A stretch of DNA of 64,000 nt from Chytridium lagenaria (taxonomy: Eukaryota; Chytridiomycota; Chytridiomycetes; Chytridiales; Chytridiaceae): the NCBI GenBank assembly GCA_025449115.1, contig JAHLKC010000074.1, forward strand, positions 124,001 through 188,000, given 5' to 3'. Shown here piece by piece: positions 11,444-27,900 of this stretch. How positions within the stretch are numbered: position 1 is the first letter of the stretch; every line of letters starts with the position of its first letter. The position numbers were made by a program, and so were the translations under genes. Below the pieces are notes generated by a model. The model did not search any database and had not been told where the DNA came from. It was given only the letters and a program-made list of their open reading frames with translations.

Positions 11444-11920
11444 TCAATGACGTGTGTGTGTATGTGTGTGTGTGTATGTGTGGTGATGGATAATTAGACT
11501 TTGGGACCATAGTCCGGATTACAGTTCGACAAGATTTATTAGCAAATTTGGCAGCAAAAAAGTGGGAGCTACGTCAACACGTCTCTCTTGTACGTAACGG
11601 TGAAACTGAAAGTTGAGCGAAAAGAAGCTTAAATGTACCAATTGTTTTTGGTTATTAGAAAGCGTCTAAATATGACATCATGAAGGAATGGTTTTTAAAT
11701 GTTCGAAAACTAGCATGGGAGACGGGGATTCGCATGCAGTTCTCCACAGAGAGTGCGTAGTTCAGAATCGCATTAAATGTTCATACGTTGGTCTATCTGG
11801 ATATCCCCTAATACAATTTTGCAGTCTGATCTTGACGTTGAAGAAGCTCAACACCGTCTACCCATTGGGGTGAATGTTTGAGTGTCAATTTTTCATCACT
11901 ACTTAACGAGTGCATACACT
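11444..11920. other. Divergent intergenic region with GT microsatellite
   Basis: This separates the minus-strand SET gene from the plus-strand SH3BGR-like gene and should hold both promoters. An imperfect (GT)n tract lies at 11451-11482. The only open frame (11688-11873) has no recognisable features. Confidence 0.5.
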
Positions 11921-12390
11921 ATGTCTCAAGTCACACTTTACTCCTCATCTGTCTCTGGCAACTTGATGGTCAAGAAACACACAACGAGGATCATTGACAT
12001 CTTGAGGGGAAGAAAGGTGGAGGTGGAGGAGGTTGACGTCTCTGTGGATGAGTAAGTGATCTTCATTCTTGAATGGTGAATGTATCACAACTACCTGCTG
12101 AGGTATACGACGGCAAAAGGCAAATGCTCATCTCTCTTTTATCTTGTATTCATCCATGATGGTCAATAGGGCGGCAAAGGAGTACATGCAATCAAAGTCT
12201 GGAAAAAATACTCTACCGCAGATCTTTGCAAACGGAGAGTACAAGGGTAAGGAATGACACCTTGACCACCCTTCTATCACTATTACACGGGATGATGCTA
12301 AACAGTATTTATCACCTGAAAGGCGGACTGGAGCAGCTGGAAGAGGCGAACGAGGATGGCGCCGTGAAGGAGTTTCTCGGCATTCAGTGA
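11921..12390 (+). CDS. SH3BGR-like thioredoxin-fold protein, three exons
   Basis: Exons are 11921-12051, 12170-12246 and about 12306-12390, with GT-AG introns. The protein is about 100 residues. It starts MSQVTLYSSSVSGNLMVKKH, close to the VYxxSxxGNxxxKK start of the SH3BGR/SH3BGRL family, continues with VEVEEVDVS, has the conserved LPQIFANGEYKG, and ends LEQLEEANEDGAVKEFLGIQ. The family has a glutaredoxin-like fold but lacks the CxxC redox motif, as here, so it is thought to act as an adaptor rather than an oxidoreductase. The third exon needs one extra base in the T3 run at 12308-12310 to stay in frame. Confidence 0.85.
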
Positions 12391-13097
12391 AAGCATAGAC
12401 CTCGAGACTTCTTTTACTCATGCTACCATTGTATCGTAGGATCAAAACTTTGACGGACAGAAGGGGAACTTGCGTAGCCGCTTACTGTTTCTTTCATTTC
12501 TATCAGCCTCTTGCAATCAACACCTGCATGAATGGCAGGTGGCTACCCTCCAACATCATCAACTCTCTTTATCCTCCTCAGATTACTTTTTTTTATCACT
12601 ACCCGCGCTCTATGCGGAAATTCGATTAATATCCAACGCGATAATAGAATAACGTTTACAATGATGTGCATTCATTCATTTCATACACGTCGTTGGTTAA
12701 TCAACACCACAAAACTGACTTTGCGCATTTTATGGATATCATCGTGATACTTGTTGCATTGCCTGGATACATGGCAAATAAGTATGTTACAGTCACCAGT
12801 AATTACGCGTGTATGCGCGCCACAGTTAAATTCTAGCATGGTTGGTTCATTGATAGAATTGGCCAAGAAACCGATTATATCACCCAACAAAATTTTAATC
12901 CACTTCCATTGCTTTTTTTCTTGCTTCACAACTTTCTGGTGAGTACGCACCCATTTCACACATCCATCCGACCTCCATCCTCCTTGCCGTCTATTACTCT
13001 ACTCCGTCCATCTGAGAGAGGGTTATATATTCCTGAAAGGATATCTCATCCATCTCATACATTCATTCTGACTCTCGTCATATCGCGGTGATCCACC
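12391..13097. other. Intergenic, no gene recognised
   Basis: Only short overlapping open frames without protein features. The last part is presumably the promoter of the alanyl-tRNA synthetase gene. Confidence 0.5.
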
Positions 13098-13223
13098 TTG
13101 AAGACACGACTCGGTTTGGAACACATCAAATACATAAGCTTGAGAACCTTTGTCTCCAGCTGCTACACCCCTTACTTAAATTCGTGTGTGCTCGTGATAT
13201 TCATCCTCCTACTGTATATTTGG

Positions 13224-13352
13224 ATGATCGTTGGATCACCTTCATTGCTGCATCGACTGAGACTCTCTTCTTCCTCCTTATTCAACCATCACAACCACCG
13301 AATTCTCCCCCTCGGAACATACCTCATTACAAATCGATCGTTTTTTAGAACA
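13224..13352 (+). other. In-frame 5' extension of AlaRS, possible mitochondrial presequence
   Basis: An ATG at 13224 is in the same open frame as the cytosolic-type start at 13353 and would add 43 residues beginning [18 protein letters not shown] and ending [10 protein letters not shown]. The extension has no acidic residue, several Arg and His, many Ser, and an R-S-F-F-R end that suits mitochondrial processing. The frame is open further up to an ATG at 13098. Fungi commonly make cytosolic and mitochondrial AlaRS from one gene by alternative starts, so this could encode the mitochondrial form. Confidence 0.5.
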
Positions 13353-17292
<3,940 letters not shown>

Positions 17293-18142
17293 TTTTGTGA
17301 AGTTGAAAATGTAGACACTCGTCCTTCTTTAAGGTTTTTTTGTGATGAGACCTCTTGCAGTTTATTTGTTTAGCGCATTCACAGTGAATTGCCATTTTGT
17401 TTGATTATTACTGTTTTTTTCTGGGATATGAACCGAGAATATAAAAACTTTAGAGGGTTTATGAGGAAGATGTTTAGCAGTGATTTGAGTAAGTGAATTC
17501 AAGCTTTATAACAAAAAAAAAAAAAAGTACTCACATCAAGCGCTTGCTACGAATGGACGAATTATGCGTGCCAGTCGTTACGTTGCTTCCTTACCGTTTC
17601 CTTGTCATTAAAGAAGTCGACGATATATGTTTGTCTTTCGTTGATCTTCAATTCTCACAAGCGAGCGGCATCTTCACTTACCTAAAAAAGAAATGCATCA
17701 AGATTTCTTCGTCCATCTAACAGAGTTTATGTCTGCAAGTTTTACTCGTGACGCTGAAGGGATGCCAAGGCACTCCAATCATGTTGCTTTTATTGTTTTT
17801 ACATATCTTACTTTCCACAAAAACCATTACAGTTCAGCTTATTTATATAATTTGTTTTCATAAGAATGATATCCGATATCCGATGCTATGGATTATACTG
17901 CCATTGAATTAGAATAAAATGCTGCTACCTAGAACATTCCGCATAGGCTCGAAGCCATATATTAAAGTGCATGACGTCCAGCTTGCGAAGGGAAAAAGAA
18001 GCAAAGGGAAGAAGAATCAATATACTAACAACAATCAATTTCTCAAGAGTTCAAATGGAGTCTCATGTCATCGATTAATTGTAGAGATGGTCAGTTCCGA
18101 ACCATTGAATAATATAATTGCACTTGAATGAAGACGATTGTG
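17293..18142. other. Intergenic, no gene recognised
   Basis: Short open frames occur at 17493-17720 and 17919-18131 (+); the second is Lys-rich. Neither shows splice-linked continuation or a known motif. I leave them uncalled. Confidence 0.4.
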
Positions 18143-18565
18143 TTAAGAGGGGAAGCCAAAAAATTCGTTGGCCTTTTTTACAGCGGCGGTTTTTGCGTCT
18201 ATTCATCCAGAAAGTTTGTTTTGATAGAGGACTTCAAAATATTTCTTCAATAGATTTGTCATGTTGCATTGAGAACGGAGAGTGATGCCTCTACCACCAA
18301 CAAAACAAGGACTTAAAGCCGTCACAGAGACGTCGTCAATGACCTGGTAAGTAGCGAATGAGTATACTGGTATTATATTGGATGTACTACTTTCATCTAT
18401 GTATATACCGCACCACATATTCTTGATAAACTAACTGACTGACTCTAAAGTTGTTACTGTTTCTACCTCGCTATTTACCCATACTGACATCTTTCCTATA
18501 TCAAAATCCCCAATATCATCGAATAGTCCTTCTCCAAATGCATTGAATACGAGAAATGCTGACAT
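18143..18565 (-). CDS. Unknown small protein, probably two exons with a frameshift
   Basis: I do not recognise this protein. From an ATG at 18565 the minus strand reads MSAFLVFNAFGEGLFDDIGD and continues to WVNSEVETVTTLES and LVYQEYV. After a plausible intron with a CAG acceptor (at about 18345) it continues VIDDVSVTALSPCFVGGRGI, then NMTNLLKKYFEVLYQNKLSG, and in a shifted frame IDAKTAAVKKANEFFGFPS before a TAA at 18145-18143. The composition is protein-like and the fragments line up in order. The total would be about 120 residues. No domain can be named. Confidence 0.35.
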
Positions 18566-18986
18566 GGCTTATTGATGGATTAACTACATCCGATGAGCCT
18601 TCTACGAGGTTTATTGCTCTAAAGTGCATATTTTTGGCGTCAAAGGCTATAACAAGAACTTTGGTGAATATGCGGGTCGCCACAAGGCTGATTACGGCGC
18701 TAACAATCATGTCAATGGAGAGAATGTATGTATCTAGACATTACCATGTGAGCAGTACCATGAAGTCAAGTCTGAGGGCCAGCTTTAGAGATAGAGAAAC
18801 GCCACGCATTTTTTGCGAGAGATAGAAGCATCACATCTTCTCGTATTATTATTTATATCGGCTTGTTTCCTAACTACTCTCGCTTCCGGCGAGTAAGTAG
18901 AACATCTAAATCTTTTCTATCATCCGTTATCTTAATTCCCAACTTTATTATCACCATAAAAAACTAATACTAACTAACTTAAATAG
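18566..18986. other. Upstream region of the giant ASH gene
   Basis: The plus strand contains an isolated protein-like stretch (VHIFGVKGYNKNFGEYAGRH, about 18618-18680) that cannot be joined to a neighbouring exon. A GTAAGT donor at 18892 may end a 5' exon or 5' UTR exon of the downstream gene, whose next acceptor is at 18985-18986. Confidence 0.3.
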
Positions 18987-21900
18987 AACTGGAAAAGCAG
19001 AGCACTTGGTCCATCGTGCTTAGTGAAGCACTTGACGCACTTAAGGCAAAGACATACCAGCAAAGATCGCAGGCTGCCTTCAACACCATCTAAAGGAAGC
19101 TTCCTCTGTCTTCCCTGTCGACCTTAATGGGGCTCTAAAGGAAAACCCTGCCCTTTTCGACTCGAGCGAATTCCGTCTCCACATGTTTTCCAAAGCCAGA
19201 TTATGCTTGTTCACGCGATATCCGTCTGCCTGGGATCACCTGAGGCACATGGTGACTCGTTTAACGCTTATGTCGACAACTCTTTCAACAACTATTATCA
19301 GCTAACGTTGACAGATTCATGCAGGCAGCTGTGGTGCATTGTATTGCATCCCATCTACCGGTGACAAATCGGAACCGCTTGAGGGTGGAGAGATTGTTTC
19401 GCCCAAAGATCATGGCTCTATTCAACGCTTTACAACGTACGCCAAGTAAAGATGATATACGAGAGTCGAGTGATACTTCCTCCTCTCATTCTGACGAAGA
19501 AGGAAAGGGCATTGAAGGAGATAAAGGATCCGTGAAGCTTCTCTCTACAGAAATTTACCGCTTCTTTAATACTGGTATACAAAGATGTCGGACGCTGGCG
19601 ATTCGGGCATTAGGGGAGCATGAAGATGTCATCGCTCAGATCACTGACGGATATTGCTATAGAAGATTTCACTGGCTGTTGGCGCCAGATAAGTTGGACA
19701 ACACAAAGATCTCGCTGTCGGAAAGAGTGTGCTTTCCTCACCTGTAGTGTCAGGTATTACCAAAGCAATTCTTCAGCCGGTGTTTTTTGATGAAGAGCCG
19801 AGGAAGAAGCAAGAAATATATCTTACAGAAAGAGGAGAGTCTGATGAAGGTAATAAACATTCCCGAGTACATATATTGTTTTATGCTTACCTTTTTTATT
19901 CGTATCATTACAGTTAGTCTACCTACACCGCAGACACAACCCTACGATGAATAGACTTAAGCAGCCTCTCTCTCTCACTCTCCGACGGCGCCCACCTTAC
20001 ATTCAACCTCACCCCGCCAGCTCTGCTTTTTAATCGCTACCCCTTCAGAAAAGAAATGTACCTCCAAAACAAATCCACATCATCCGACCTCCAATTCACT
20101 ATTCAAACCTACCCAGCACACTATTTCTCGGCGAGTCCATCCCATGGACGTTTGCTGTGTGGAGAATCCATTATTGTGTCGGTCGCCTTCTTGCCAAACC
20201 CGCACATGACAAGAAAGAATCCAGAAATTCAGGGATTTTTGAGAGTACGGACTTGTGAAGGGTTGCCTTTAGAAAGGTAAGCTTTGCATTACTTGACACT
20301 CTTGTTTGCCTTTATAACGGCCTTCTTACCATATAACTTTTCCAGAATATCACTTAAGGCGTACAACGTCCCTGCCATCCGTACCTTTCCCGACAGAATC
20401 AAATTCGGCTTCTGCCCTCTTAGCGAAACCCGTAAATCCGTCTTCACCATTCAAAATATTCTCCCGATCGATTGCCCTATCGTCATGATTATCGCTCCCA
20501 CCCTTACTTCCGACGCATTCTCCCTCTCCCCCTCCCAAGTCGTTCTTTCCCCAAAAGAACGTCGAACCTTTACCATAAAATTCCAACCAAATGTTGACGG
20601 TGATATTGCAAGCACACTTGTTATGGTTGCCTTTGGAGGAGAGGTGCATCGGATACAGATTCATGGAGTTGGTGGGCAGCCGTTAAGAATCATGGACACG
20701 AAAACGGATTTCGGACCAACCGATATCTATTACGATAAGATTTTACGAAAAGTTTTCATAGAGAATAATGATCCAACGCAAACTTATACTATCATGCCCG
20801 AGTACAGCACCAACGAAGTCATCATCAATTCGGATATTCCAATGCAGCTATTACCATTACAGGGGAAGAATTTCGATATGACGTTTCTTTCCCGTATGAC
20901 TGGCCAACGTCTCGAACATCTACACCTCTTTGCCTCGAACACCGTCTTCCCACCGCTTGAGCTTCATGCCTTCTCTGGTCCCTCCGTTTCCATCCCAATT
21001 ATGGAAGAAATCATCTTCCCAACAACCCAAACTTCACAACCCTCATCTCTTCATTTTCCCATCACAAATCTTTCCAACGCCATTGTTCAATGTCTGATCT
21101 CCGTTCCACCGTCAGCACCATTTTCAATTCAATTGATGGATCCAGAACATTCAAACAGGAAGACCCTTGAACGCATAAGTCTTGTCCTTGAGGCAAAAAG
21201 CGTTTGAAGGGCCGGATTCTGTTGGGATGCTGGTGACAATCGGACCGCGTCTCACCGCAGTTTTGGAACTAATCTTTCAAAGTTCTACTTGGGGAACATT
21301 CCGCGTCCCACTTACAAGCGTGATGGTTAAACCCCGGAAATCCAACATTGCCATACACTATCTTTCCGCCATAGCCGTCAACGAAGTCTACCTTAGCCGT
21401 GAAAGTCCGCTAGATCTTATCCGTCGGTTCCTTATATCCCCAAAACTTGAAACAACGACCGGGTTAATGCTTAAACGACAAGATGGAAAGATGACACCAG
21501 TCGTGGCGGCAAAGTCGTCGGACGTTTTTGAGATTGAACCTATCCCGCAGATATGTTTCAGGCCTCAGACAGGGGATGATGAATCGCAGGAAGTTATCAC
21601 CCTCTCAAACCTTACCGTCATACCACAAAAATACCGAATTGCGTTATCGTACCCTTTCTACACGCCTATAGAAACGGATGGAACGTTAGACCCGTTGACT
21701 AGTCTTGATATACCATTGATGATTAATCGTCAAGCATTTGATTCATCTTACGAAAAAGAGTTGAAGACTTACGTTGCGCTGGGACAGATCACGGTGTTTG
21801 ATGAGAACCAAAAAATGGGGATGGTGTCAGCTTCTATTCATGGTATGGTCTCTGATCTTGTCTCTGTTGAAATCCGGGACGGTACCGACATGATCACCTT

Positions 21901-24900
21901 CCCACCTCTCCGCGTCATGGAAAAGCACACGCGACGAATTTACATCCACAACAAAGCTCCATTTGAAGTTGTATGGGAGGGTCGATTTACGGCAAAGAGT
22001 TTTGAGGGTACTATGACGCAGACGCCGTTAGATTGGTGTCCCTTCGGATTAAGTTCAACGAGGATAGGACTCAAGCCTTTTGAGTATGGGATGATTGAAG
22101 TTGGGTTTCAAGCGACAAGCAGTGGAGAGTACAGAGCACAGTTGACGATGGATTACATAGATCCTGTACAAAGAATTTTAATAGTGAAAAGCAACGTGGA
22201 CGTTCAAAGCGTCCAATTGCACCGCTTGACTTCCGATGTCTTGTTGGCCTCCCCGAAGTCGATATCGATGTCAATCAGATTCACTTTGGTGATGTTTTGT
22301 TGGGGGATATCCAGAGGCGTGAAATTCAATTGACAAATGATCAGACGATTGACGCCAGAGTGATGATTGCGGTTCCTGCACCGTTCTATATAGAAGAGAC
22401 GCTAGCGCTAGTTCCGAGAACTTCGACGGGAGAAATGGACGTGTCGTTTCAAAGTGTCACCCCCAAATCTTTTTATGAGATTTAACAGTGACGTGCGGAA
22501 GGACGACCAAGACAATTCCTGTAATGGGTGTGGCCGGCATATCAAAGTTAGGCTCAAATTTAGCACCACCTATGAAATTGAAGGGTACAAGTGCCTACAG
22601 TTTTTACGACAACATTGAGAACTTCCAGCACTGCATTGACTTTGGTCTTGTCAACACCCTCTCGCCAAAAACTCTTTTGTTCAAGCTCCAAAATCTTGGC
22701 ACTTTCGAGTACATCATCAAAAACATTGCTCTCGGCGATGATGGGCATCTAAATTGGAAATTTGTTGAGGAGATGGAGCATCCGCCTTGGAAGACAGAAG
22801 ATAACGAAGAATACTGGGATGAAAATGAAGTGGACTGGGATGAAGCTGACTTTAGAGCGAAAGATGATAGGATTAATTCGGGAGCTGGAGTGCTTGTTGT
22901 TGCACAGAAGGACTCGGAGAAGGTTTCAACGCCCGCACGCAGGAGACGATTGAAATCGATATCATACTCCATGCCAGCCGCGACTACAGCGTTGCATAAA
23001 AGCTTTCCAGTACGGTTGCCGCCATATCAGGTGTTAAATTTGAATTTGACGTTTAGTGGGTTTGAGAAGGTATTGGTCATTATTCTCTTTTCCTTTCAAT
23101 GTGTGCTGACGTTAAATTCTGATGTAGGGCGAATTTGTAAGCTCAATGAGAATTGATACAGAAAGGAGCTACGGAGAACCAGAATCTTTCCTTTTCTGGG
23201 CAAAAGGCAACCTTCAACCCGCCCTTCAGATTTGGGACAAGAAGCTTGAATTCGGCATCAAAGCTGTGCACAGTCGACACGTAAGTTCGTTTATCACCAA
23301 TCAGTCTAATTAAGCAGCAAGGAGAACTGAAATTCAGTAACACGGCGACTATACCGTTGAATTGGACGTTGAAAAGAGTCCGCACAAAGTATAACCCAAT
23401 TAAGAAATTTGATCCATTTCCGCTTCCAAAGAACGAGGCGACGATTCCTTGCCCTATTGAAACATTTCCAACAAGCGGGAAGCTTTTCCCGGGCTGCACT
23501 CAGGCCGTTGATGTGATATTCAGCCCCAGCTTACCACAGTACGAAGTTTACGCTTCCCTCGTCCTTCAAACTGAGGATTTCGCAGAAACCTCCATCATTG
23601 TCCGTGGTATTGGTGCAAGCAGCCGGCTTATCCCCGATGTCTACGACTTAGATTTTGGGGTCCTCAGAGTTGGCACGCAAAGAGACTTTAAAGTGAAATT
23701 ACGAAATCGCGGAATCCTCCAAACACGTTACTTTGTCGAGTGTGGAAATGCGCAGTTTGCTGCTGATCCGGAGCAGGGCCTTCTTGAAGGTGATGGATCT
23801 GTGGATTTGAATGTGCGGTTTGCTCCCAAATGCATTGGGCAGATAATGTCAACATTAAGGATACTGCCGCAGGTAACGCTTTTTTTCTTTTTATCCACAA
23901 GGAGAGAATTATAACTCGTATACTAGAGTGCTGAAAGCTACAAACTTGATCCTATTGTCGTAAGCTGAAAGGGATGGGGAGTTATCCTGAGTTGGTCGTT
24001 CATACAAAGACTGTGGATTTTTGGAACCGCCCTCTTTGGAAGCCCCAACACCAAACCCATTAGTGTCGAAAATAAAGGCGCAGCGGAAGCTCGAATTCTA
24101 TTCACGTGCCATCATCCTGCCGTGCGGCTTGAGGGCGGAAACAACGGGGAAGTTCTACTACCAGCAAACTCAAAGCAGGACTTGAATATCATATACACGC
24201 CGCAAATTGTGGAATATCTAGACGTGAAGGTTTTCGTGAGGTCGTCAGATAGTCGAGGAGATTATTTTATGATTCAGGTTAAAGGGAGTGTAGGAGTGCC
24301 TAAATTGACGTTGGAGCCGAGTTCTATTTTACAAGATCTCGATTTTTGGCGTGTGTTCAGTAAATAGCAAGTGAGTCTATTCATGTCTGAGCACATTCAG
24401 ATTTCCAACTCTGTCCTTTTTTTTTCCCCGCTCCTTTTCCTTGGTGATTTAGATGTTAAAGTTTTTATTATTTGCAGGCACACAAAAGCTTTCCGTATGA
24501 AGAATGAGGGAAACATTCTACTGACATACCGACTCTCTGCTGAGCCTTATGACCCTTTAACGTCAAATGCCTCAAGTAAGCGGATCGTAGCATAGAGCCT
24601 TCTGAAGGTACCTTGGCGTTGGAGATTCGCAACCTGTCAAAATTACCTTCTGCCAGAAGAACTTGAGGATTACAATTTAAAGTCCAAATGGCATATGACT
24701 TCCGTTGTCTAACAGCAACACTCAGAGGAGTCGAGGACGTGCAATTTTGCGGCTGGAGTCTCCACTTAGGACCATTGATTTCGAACATGCAGTTGAACCG
24801 AATATTTCGCAAATCCATTACCGTGTCAAATGCAGGAAATCTCGGTGTCGATTTCCACATTCGACCTGAAGGTGCACCTAAAGATTGGGAAATCGAGGCG

Positions 24901-27900
24901 TCCGACGATAAATCTGGAGAGAACTGGGTGAAGGACTTGAAATCGTTGGGTTTCCGTATTTTAAATCCAGATAGTCATTGCAAACCGTATAGTCAGACAA
25001 ATATTATAGTGGAATACGAACCTGTGTGGAAGCCTCGTTTTTTGCGGTTAAGGGTATATTTTGGGCTGATACGGAGGATCTTGAGATTAGAGGACAGGCA
25101 GCTATACCAAGCTTTCCATCTACTCAGCAAGTCATGAGAATCTTATCGGTTGAGGGATACGTTACAGTTGACATGGGTGTTCATCCTGTCAACTCTGAAT
25201 AGTTCATGTGCTCCAAATGGCAAATGAGGGTCCTTTTGGATTGACTATCTAGTCAACCAGTGGGCATACGAGGTCGAGTTTTCCCCTACGCGGCTTCATC
25301 GAGCCATATGCTTCCGCGCCGTTGAAGTGTTTTTCAACCAAATTCGAATCGAAGTTCCAAATGTTGTTGAAAGTTCTTTGGGAGCGTGAGCCTCTTAAGA
25401 TCAACATTGTTGGTTCCGGTGGTATCGGAAAGCTTGAGATCAATTATATCGATGAAAAGATATTGCAATGAAGGACTCGACTTTGGGATGATTCCGTTCA
25501 ACAGTGCTCGGAGAAACGATTTTCTTATACAACGTGGTCTTGTGCCCATAACCGTAAACTCTGAAGTAGTCATGATGAGTACACAATCACTCAAATCGGT
25601 GATCCTTTCCCTAATCAAAGGCAAGCTACAACTCGTCTTCAAAACAAACGCACAACATGGAATTGGCATAATGCTTTAAGGCTACGTTACCACCTTCTAT
25701 GGGTATTGAGTTGGCTGCGAGATTTACCGCGAGGTCTCCAACAACATCTTTGGGCACCATTTCAATCAAATCGGAATGCAGGGATATATTGATTTCGATG
25801 AAAGGAAAGGGAGGCACAATATCAATTACACATAAGGGGGAGCTTGGATTTTGTGACATTGCCAGCAACTTTACATACTCAAGGAAGATTATCATCGCCA
25901 ATAATGGGTCTATTCCTTCAAATTTGAGTTTGGATGGTCAGTGGTTGGACACACAAGTGAACCTGCTACATCCCACGTCAAACTCGCAGAAATATTTCCG
26001 CTTTAGACCCTCGTCTGGATGGGCAAGAACATCTTACCTGAAGGAGAGAGGGATTACAGATCCGAGTTACAGCTAAATCTAAGACCATTGGAAGCTTATT
26101 GCCAAAATCATTAGAAAGGGGAAATGACGACAGAAGGGCCAGAAAGTAGCAAGATCTGGGGATAAAGCAAAACCCGAGCAAGGATTACGTTGTTCACAAT
26201 GCTTTACTGGCGAACATGAGCAACGATAGTAGTCTTGCGGGAGGGCTTGGAACAGAGAGCTCAACTGGTCTTGGACCCTTTTCGGCTGGAATGGAACGCG
26301 GTCTCGTCTTACAAGCATAGGCTCATACTCTGTTCTTCACGGAAAGAAAGGAGCAGCCCAGACATATTTTTCGACATTGTTTAAACGAAGACAAATGCTG
26401 TTCCATTTGGTTACGAATACTCAGATGAGTAGTCAAATCGGTTTCTCATATCAGGCCATATTTAAAAGTAGAAACCTGCAGCATGCATTCTGCCCAGTTT
26501 CGGAGAAGTTACCGTGAATGTTGAAATTCATCTTCCACGGAGGATACTTTCCTCGCAACGCTTTTGGTGAAGCCAAATGTTCCAAATACTGCTGTCTATG
26601 AATTCCTTTAACGGCTACACCTAAGGCTGTTTCTATAATGTGTGATGACACCAGAGTGCTGAACTTTTTCCGCCAACCCTTGGGAGAGTCGGAGGTAATC
26701 ACCAGAAACTCACCAATATTGGTCACAAAGAAATCAACTACAAGTTTAACAATCCTAATCCCGGTTTGATAATTGCTCAAGTCGAGGTTTGCTAAAAGTT
26801 GGGCAGACTCTTGCGTTCAGTTTATTTTTAGACCTCTGATGAGACAGTGCAAAGCGCGGATGTAGTTTTTGAACCAGACTGCTCTCAACCAATTCGTTTA
26901 AAGATGAATGGAGCAGGAGGTTTTGCAAAAGCATCACTGGCAAAGTACCGAAGATTCGATTTTGGGCATTGCATGATCGGGAAAGACACGACATCGCTTT
27001 TACCTATCACAAATGAAGGAAACGCTATTTTTGCACATCACTCGTTTTGATCTCTTTGAAACGGACACATTTTTCAAAGGAATGGACTGGCCTCTGTCAC
27101 GCATCTCGTTGTTTCAGGAGAAAATTTAACCTCGCCATTGTTTTTAATCCCCATGAGGAGAGCCGGCACGGGGAAGCTGTAATTGGGACAAATGCTGAGG
27201 CTGGGAGATCGAGTTGATCGGGTTGGGACGAGAGCGGTATTAATCGTTTCGAAGTGGCATTGGAGTTTACAGAGTGTCTCATTGGAAACTCATATGAGCG
27301 AAGTTGGTTTGAAGAATGTCGGAGACGTTATTATCCGGTCACGTTCAAGCTCGAGAAAGAGTTCCCAGACCTTGAATTTATTCCAGAATCTTTGGTTATC
27401 AACCCTTTCTCGGAAAATTATGTCATCGTGTCATATACTCCGACAAAGGAGACCAAGAGCACTGTCGTCATGATTATCTCATCGCCTTACTCGATCACAA
27501 AGTACCTGTATTACTTCATGCCGGAACCGCTATCCTCGAATTCAACGAAGAGGAGGTAGATTTTGGCATGTTCGAGCGAGTTTCACGGCCAAGCACAAAG
27601 TCGTTATCAAGAATGTTGGAAGGTCAAGACATCGTACAGCGTCAAGGACATGCCAAACCCTCCATGTTCCAACTTTCAAATGCAAAGGGGTTGTTGCTTC
27701 CTGGACGCACTGCTGACGTGGGGATAACTCCATTCGCCACGAAGTTAGCCAGTTTACTGAGCGACTCATCATTAGGAGTGATCTTATCGATAAATTCTAC
27801 TATATTCGTGTGAAAGGTCAATGTGAAGAGGCTCTTTACGTCCGAAGAGTTTTCATTACTAAACATGGGCATATGCCCGGTTCTTGAGTCCACCACAAGC

